Made by a program: the position numbers and the translations under genes. Shown in pieces: positions 60,382 through 64,000 of a stretch of 64,000 nt of DNA. Position 1 is the first letter of the stretch. Every line of letters begins with the position of its first letter. The stretch is taken from positions 124,001 to 188,000 of the forward strand of contig CAYTEO010000001.1 in assembly GCA_964436825.1 (NCBI GenBank), in the 5' to 3' direction. The notes below the pieces were generated by a model, which had not been told where the DNA came from, did not search any database, and saw nothing but the letters and a program-made list of their open reading frames with translations. The DNA is from CAYTEO01 sp964436825 (GTDB taxonomy: Bacteria > Krumholzibacteriota > Krumholzibacteriia > LZORAL124-64-63).

Positions 60382-60410
60382 ACCCTATAATGGGCGGCCC
60401 CGCTCGTCAA
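60382..60410 (-). promoter_or_regulatory. Possible promoter overlapping the end of meaB
   Basis: TTGACG (60405-60410, minus strand) contains the TGA stop codon of meaB. TAGGGT (60382-60387) follows after 17 bases. It would read through the terminator at 60294 to reach the lamin-tail gene, so it may be an attenuated promoter or a chance match. Confidence 0.3.
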
Positions 60411-61405
60411 GTCTTTTTGAACGCCTCCAGGAGGCGCTCGGCGGCGGCCGTCGGGGTCGCCTCCCCGGCCGCCACCTGCCGCTCCATCTCCGGCAGCAGG
60501 GACGCCACGGCGGGGTGGGCCAGGAACCGATCCCGCAGTCTCTCCTCCAGCAGGGACCAGAGCCAGTGCCGCCGCTGGCGGCTGCGCCGCTCCTGCAGCC
60601 GTCCGGTCCGCTCCAGGTGGCGGCGGTGGTCCAGGACCGCCTGCCACAGCTCGTCCAGCCCGTCCCCGGTCCGTGCGCTGCAGGTCAGCACCGGCACCTC
60701 CCAGCCCGGCGTGGACGGACGCAGGTAGTGGAGCGCCTCGCGCCAGACGGCGGCGGCGCGGGTCGCACGCTCGAGCCCCTGGCCGTCGGCCTTGTTGACG
60801 GCGACGATGTCGGCCATCTCGACGACGCCCCGCTTGATCCCCTGGAGCTGGTCCCCCGCGCCGGCGATCAGCACCAGCAGGAGGGTGTCGACGATCTCCC
60901 CGACGACGGTCTCGCTCTGGCCGACCCCGACCGTCTCGACCAGGACGATGTCGTAGCCTGCCGCCTCGCACAGCAGGAGCGCCTCGCGGGTCTTGCGCCC
61001 CACACCGCCCAGGGTCGTCGCGCTGGGCGAGGGACGGATGAAGGAGCGCTCGTCGGCGGCCAGGCGGGCCATGCGGGTCTTGTCGCCCAGGATGCTGCCG
61101 CCGGAGACGCGGCTGGAGGGATCGATGGCCAGCACGGCCACGCGGTGCCCCCGCTCCAGCAGGCGGACGCCGAGGGCGTCGATCAGGGTGCTCTTGCCCG
61201 CGCCGGGCACACCGGTGATCCCCAGGCGGATCGCCCCGCCGGAGGCGGGCAGGACGGCCTCCAGGAGCCGGCGTGCCAGCCGCTGGTGGTCCTCGCGACC
61301 GCTCTCGACCAGGGTGATGGCCCGGGCCAGGACGGCCCGGTCACCGGCCCGGACACCCTCGACGTACTGCTCCAGGGTCAGGCCACCCACGGCATCGGCG
61401 GTCAC
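60407..61405 (-). CDS. meaB: Methylmalonyl-CoA mutase-associated GTPase MeaB
   Basis: The protein has 332 residues from GTG 61405, which overlaps the mutB stop by GTGA and follows GAGGAG. MeaB is a G3E-family GTPase that protects methylmalonyl-CoA mutase and gates its cobalamin loading. Walker A is GVPGAGKST (residues 65-73), followed by LAIDPSSRVSGGSILGDKTR, and by the G-protein motifs IVLVETVGVGQSE and IVAVNKADG. The C-terminus (LWSLLEERLRDRFLAHPAV) is the dimerisation arm. It ends the mut operon. Confidence 0.95.
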   Translation of the reverse strand: MTADAVGGLTLEQYVEGVRAGDRAVLARAITLVESGREDHQRLARRLLEAVLPASGGAIRLGITGVPGAGKSTLIDALGVRLLERGHRVAVLAIDPSSRVSGGSILGDKTRMARLAADERSFIRPSPSATTLGGVGRKTREALLLCEAAGYDIVLVETVGVGQSETVVGEIVDTLLLVLIAGAGDQLQGIKRGVVEMADIVAVNKADGQGLERATRAAAVWREALHYLRPSTPGWEVPVLTCSARTGDGLDELWQAVLDHRRHLERTGRLQERRSRQRRHWLWSLLEERLRDRFLAHPAVASLLPEMERQVAAGEATPTAAAERLLEAFKKT

Positions 61406-63537
61406 GGCAACTCCTCGAGCAGGCGTTCGACGAGCCGGCGGGCCGCGTCGGTGACGACCGTCCCGGGCGGGAAGATGGCCGCCGCGCCCGCTTCCAGCAG
61501 CGCCTGGTGGTCCTGGGGCGGGATGACCCCCCCGACGACGATCAGGACGTCCTCGCGGCCCAGCCTGGCCAGCTCCTCCCGCAGGGCCGGCACCAGGGTG
61601 AGGTGGCCGGCCGCCAGGGAACTGACCCCGACGACATGGACGTCGTTCTCCACGGCCTGGCGGGCCGTCTCGGCCGGCGTCTGGAACAGGGGACCGACGT
61701 CGACGTCGAAGCCGAGGTCGGCCAGGGCCGAGGCGATGACCTTCTGGCCGCGATCGTGCCCGTCCTGGCCCATCTTGGCCACCAGGATGCGCGGCCGCCG
61801 GCCGGTGCGGTCGGCAAACCGCTCGACCAGGGCCCGGACCTCGCGCAGTGCCTGCTCGTCGCCCATCTCGCCCCCGTAGACACCCGTGATCGCCGTGGCG
61901 GCCACCTCGTGCCGCCCGAACACCTTCTCCAGCGCCAGGCTCATCTCCCCGACCGTCGCCCGGGCCCGGGCCGCCTCCACCGACAGCTCCAGCAGGTTCC
62001 CCTCGCCGGTCTCGGCGCAGCGGGTCAGGGCGGCCAGGGCCGCCTCGACCCGTGCCTGGTCCCGCTCGGCCCGCAACCGGCGCAGCCGCTCGATCTGGAC
62101 CTCCCGGACCCGGGTGTTGTCGACCTTCAGGACCTCGATGGGCGGTTCGTCGGCCACGGTCCAGCGGTTGACCCCGACGACGGTCTGCCGGCCGCCGTCG
62201 ATGCGGGCCTGGGTCCGCGCCGCCGCCTCCTCGATCCTCCGCTTGGGGATGCCGGCCTCGATGGCCCGGGTCATCCCGCCCAGCCGTTCGACCTCCTCCA
62301 GGTGGGCCAGGGCCCGGTCGTGCAGGTCGCGGGTCAGCCGCTCGACGGTCCAGCTCCCGCCCCACGGATCGGCCGTCCAGCAGGTGTCGGTCTCCTGCTG
62401 CAGCATCAGCTGCGTGTTGCGGGCGATCCGGGCGCTGAAGTCTGTCGGCAGGGCCAGCGCCTCGTCCAGGGAGTTGGTGTGCAGCGACTGGGTGTGCCCC
62501 TGGGTCGCCGCCATCGCCTCCAGGCAGGTCCGCACGACGTTGTTGTAGACGTCCTGCGCCGTCAGGCTCCAGCCCGAGGTCTGGCTGTGGGTCCGCAGCG
62601 ACAGCGAGCGCGGGTTGCTCGGCGCGAACTGCCGGACCAGCCGCGCCCACAGCAGCCGCGCCGCCCTGAGCTTGGCCACCTCCATCAGCAGGTTCATGCC
62701 GATGGCCCAGAAGAATGACAGCCGCGGGGCGAAGTCGTCAACCGCCAGCCCGGCGCGCAGGCCGGTGCGGATGTACTCGACCCCGTCGGCCAGGGTGTAG
62801 GCCAGCTCCAGGTCGGCCGTCGCGCCCGCCTCCTGCATGTGGTAGCCGGAGATGGAGATGGAGTTGAAGCGCGGCATGTGCCGGGCCGTGTAGGCGAAGA
62901 TGTCGCCCACGATCCGCATGCTCGGCTCCGGCGGGTAGATGTAGGTGTTGCGGACCATGAACTCCTTGAGGATGTCGTTCTGGATGGTCCCGGAGAGCTG
63001 TTCGGGGCGGACTCCCTGCTCCTCGGCGGCGACGATGTAGAGGGCCATGATCGGCAGGACGGCCCCGTTCATCGTCATCGAGACCGACATGCGGTCCAGG
63101 GGGATGCCGTCGAACAGGATCCGCATGTCCTCGATGGAGTCGATGGCCACGCCGGCCATCCCCACGTCCCCGACCACGCGCGGGTGGTCGCTGTCGTAGC
63201 CGCGGTGGGTGGCCAGGTCGAAGGCGACCGACAGGCCCTTCTGGCCCGCCGCCAGGTTGCGCCGGTAGAAGGCGTTGCTCTCCTCCGCGGTGGAGAAGCC
63301 GGCGTACTGGCGGATCGTCCAGGGCCGGGTGACGTACATCGTCGGGTAGGGGCCACGCAGGTAGGGCGGCGCCCCGGGAACGGTCCGCAGGTGGTCCAGG
63401 TCGGCGGTGTCGGCCGGCCCGTGGACCCGGGCCAGGTCGATCCCCTCGGGGGTGCGCCACGGCTCCCCCTTCCCGTCGGCGGCCAGGGCCTCGGGCCGCT
63501 GCCACGGCAGCGCGGCGAAATCGGGCAGGCGGATCAC
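61402..63537 (-). CDS. mutB: Methylmalonyl-CoA mutase large (alpha) subunit
   Basis: The protein has 711 residues from GTG 63537, which overlaps the mutA stop by GTGA and has GGAGG upstream. It converts (R)-methylmalonyl-CoA to succinyl-CoA with adenosylcobalamin. The N-terminal TIM-barrel region includes RGPYPTMYVTRPWTIRQYAG, the FSTAEESNAFY stretch, GLSVAFDLATHRGYDSDHPR, VSMTMNGAVLPIMALYIVA and RNTQLMLQQETDTCWTADPW. The C-terminal B12 domain has MGQDGHDRGQKV with the cobalt-ligating His at residue 594, and VGVSSLAAGHLTLVPAL plus VVGGVIPPQDHQAL. The heterodimer partner is encoded upstream as mutA. Confidence 0.97.
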   Translation of the reverse strand: MIRLPDFAALPWQRPEALAADGKGEPWRTPEGIDLARVHGPADTADLDHLRTVPGAPPYLRGPYPTMYVTRPWTIRQYAGFSTAEESNAFYRRNLAAGQKGLSVAFDLATHRGYDSDHPRVVGDVGMAGVAIDSIEDMRILFDGIPLDRMSVSMTMNGAVLPIMALYIVAAEEQGVRPEQLSGTIQNDILKEFMVRNTYIYPPEPSMRIVGDIFAYTARHMPRFNSISISGYHMQEAGATADLELAYTLADGVEYIRTGLRAGLAVDDFAPRLSFFWAIGMNLLMEVAKLRAARLLWARLVRQFAPSNPRSLSLRTHSQTSGWSLTAQDVYNNVVRTCLEAMAATQGHTQSLHTNSLDEALALPTDFSARIARNTQLMLQQETDTCWTADPWGGSWTVERLTRDLHDRALAHLEEVERLGGMTRAIEAGIPKRRIEEAAARTQARIDGGRQTVVGVNRWTVADEPPIEVLKVDNTRVREVQIERLRRLRAERDQARVEAALAALTRCAETGEGNLLELSVEAARARATVGEMSLALEKVFGRHEVAATAITGVYGGEMGDEQALREVRALVERFADRTGRRPRILVAKMGQDGHDRGQKVIASALADLGFDVDVGPLFQTPAETARQAVENDVHVVGVSSLAAGHLTLVPALREELARLGREDVLIVVGGVIPPQDHQALLEAGAAAIFPPGTVVTDAARRLVERLLEELP

Positions 63538-64000
63538 GGCGTCACCTCCAGCAGCTCGTGGACGTGAGCGAGGAAGTCCAGGGCGTCGCACCCCGCGTGG
63601 ACGTAGCGGTCGATGCCGGCCTCGCGCCAGGCCTGCTCGCGATCGCCCGGCCGTCCGGCCAGCACGACACAGCCGACGCCGCGGCGCTTCAGGGCGCGGG
63701 CCAGGTCGGCGGCCGCCTCGGCGTAGGCTTCGTCGCTGCCGCAGAGGATCGCCAGCGGCGCGCCGTCCAGCTCCGCCAGCGGTTCCCGGCCCGCGACGCC
63801 GGCGTCGCCGACGACGCGGGCGGCGATCCCGCCGGAGGCCAGCAGGTTGCGCGCGAAGGACTCGCGCGCCGTGTGGGCGGCCAGCGGCCCCATGGTCACC
63901 AGCGGCACGGTCGGCCGCCCGCCCGGGCGGGCCGCGGCGGCGTCGGCGGCGTCGCGCAGCTCCTCGTACGGCGCGGCGGGCCGGCGCAGCGGCAGCGGCG
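63534..64000 (-). CDS. mutA: Methylmalonyl-CoA mutase small (beta) subunit, 5' part outside window
   Basis: The minus frame is open to the window edge and supplies about 154 residues of the C-terminal part. It reads YEELRDAADAAAARPGGRPT, then VPLVTMGPLAAHTARESFAR with NLLASGGIAARV, a pattern characteristic of MutA C-terminal domains. The last part (DAPLAILCGSDEAYAEAAA-type, then LDFLAHVHELLEVTP) is the pseudo-B12 domain, without a cobalt-binding His. The small subunit does not catalyse but stabilises the heterodimer. It overlaps mutB by GTGA, and mutA-mutB-meaB are one operon. Confidence 0.93.
   Translation of the reverse strand, partial: PLPLRRPAAPYEELRDAADAAAARPGGRPTVPLVTMGPLAAHTARESFARNLLASGGIAARVVGDAGVAGREPLAELDGAPLAILCGSDEAYAEAAADLARALKRRGVGCVVLAGRPGDREQAWREAGIDRYVHAGCDALDFLAHVHELLEVTP

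Overview
The window is about 70% GC and almost fully coding, with strong third-position GC bias, so open frames are nearly everywhere and most long ORFs are antisense shadows. Signal peptides, lipoprotein boxes and outer-membrane barrels ending in Phe point to a Gram-negative (diderm) bacterium. Many multihaem cytochromes, a ferredoxin-linked 2-oxoacid oxidoreductase, the full propionyl-CoA to methylmalonyl-CoA route, lamin-tail and SUMF1-type surface proteins and an orphan NtrC regulator would suit an uncultured FCB-like phylum such as Krumholzibacteriota or Eisenbacteria. That placement is inference; no rRNA gene is present.

Region 1 (1-10040, all minus strand) is an electron-transfer locus. 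In transcription order it holds a heptahaem cytochrome, an NHL beta-propeller, a hexahaem cytochrome that matches the haem layout of the Geobacter nanowire protein OmcS, a cytochrome with five CxxCH and two atypical sites, an outer-membrane barrel, two CsgG/GNA1162-like lipoproteins, a small secreted protein, and a giant cytochrome with at least 30 CxxCH that runs off the window. The last six genes overlap or nearly touch. About 48 CxxCH motifs lie within 10 kb.

Region 2 (10350-25659) is mostly housekeeping: an S1-domain protein, nifS-like/nadA, a propeller lipoprotein, a secreted M3 peptidase, tRNA-Lys, purA, a mono-CxxCH calcium-binding-type protein, and the series tRNA-Leu, tig, clpP, clpX, lon, engB.

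Region 3 (25687-40361) is central carbon and amino-acid catabolism: an NtrC-type regulator with its own inverted-repeat operator, a CoA-transferase, alanine dehydrogenase, a 2-oxoacid:ferredoxin oxidoreductase with a fused beta-gamma subunit, a crotonase, the three-gene acyl-CoA carboxylase, two small barrels, an M29 aminopeptidase and methylmalonyl-CoA epimerase.

Region 4 (40370-52290) has exonuclease VII, a MATE pump, leucyl aminopeptidase, a dicarboxylate/glutamate symporter that looks leaderless, small membrane proteins, a further cytochrome with five CxxCH, an unknown protein and a secreted C39-like protease.

Region 5 (52419-64000) is beta-oxidation and propionate use: three acyl-CoA dehydrogenases, 3-hydroxyacyl-CoA dehydrogenase, thiolase and mutA-mutB-meaB, with a decayed SUMF1-like gene and a lamin-tail protein between them. 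Together with the carboxylase, epimerase and oxidoreductase, these enzymes would take branched-chain amino acids and fatty acids to succinyl-CoA and acetyl-CoA. Electrons would leave as ferredoxin and flavoprotein reductants, and the cytochromes of region 1 are a plausible outlet. No transposase, integrase, CRISPR array or phage gene was seen.
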